Below are positions 5,778 to 6,951 of a stretch of DNA of 6,951 nucleotides, piece after piece (positions within the stretch are counted from its first letter, which is position 1; every line of letters begins with the position of its first letter). The notes under the pieces are model-generated. The model worked only from the letters and a program-made list of their open reading frames with translations. It made no database searches and was not told the DNA's origin. The stretch covers positions 1 through 6,951 of the forward strand of contig NYTZ01000163.1 of NCBI GenBank assembly GCA_002683735.1. Direction: 5' to 3'. The translations under genes and the position numbers were made by a program. The stretch is from Flavobacteriales bacterium (GTDB lineage Bacteria > Bacteroidota > Bacteroidia > Flavobacteriales > UA16).

Positions 5778-6951
<1,174 letters not shown>

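Overview
The window looks like a chromosomal housekeeping segment from a member of the Bacteroidota, probably a GC-rich lineage related to Flavobacteriales. Four things point there. MurF and alanine racemase are fused in one protein. The L13 protein starts GTG-GAT-ACG-TTG-AGC (MDTLSYKT), which is typical of this phylum. Shine-Dalgarno sequences are nearly absent. The best promoter resembles the Bacteroidota TTG / TAnnTTTG type. The DNA is clearly GC-rich (about 60% by eye), which is high for Flavobacteriales, so I do not name a genus.

The left half (1-3724) is one leftward gene cluster read in the order tdk (thymidine kinase), murF-alr (MurF/alanine racemase fusion), a small cysteine-motif protein of the DUF5522 type, and hutU (urocanase, cut by the window edge). 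Junctions are tight: a 4-nt ATGA overlap between tdk and murF-alr, an overlap (or a 39-bp gap) between murF-alr and the small gene, and a single base between the small gene and hutU. This suggests one transcript joining nucleotide salvage, cell-wall D-alanine supply and histidine breakdown, a mix with no obvious pathway logic.

The 196-bp region 3725-3920 is a divergent control region. It holds a fairly convincing rightward promoter, a compact hairpin with a T-tract in front of rplM, and a weaker leftward promoter candidate for tdk.

The right half (3921-6605) is the translation operon rplM-rpsI-rpsB-tsf (L13, S9, S2, EF-Ts), closed by a strong intrinsic terminator at about 6630-6657. pyrH (UMP kinase) then starts as a separate unit and runs off the right edge. 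A long, well-paired stem-loop sits just upstream of rpsB and is the best candidate for an undescribed regulatory element. I found no mobile elements, CRISPR arrays, tRNA or rRNA genes, and no evidence for a wholly new multi-gene system. The points of interest are RNA leaders, the loss of zinc-site cysteines in Tdk, the small DUF5522-like gene and the repetitive S2 tail.
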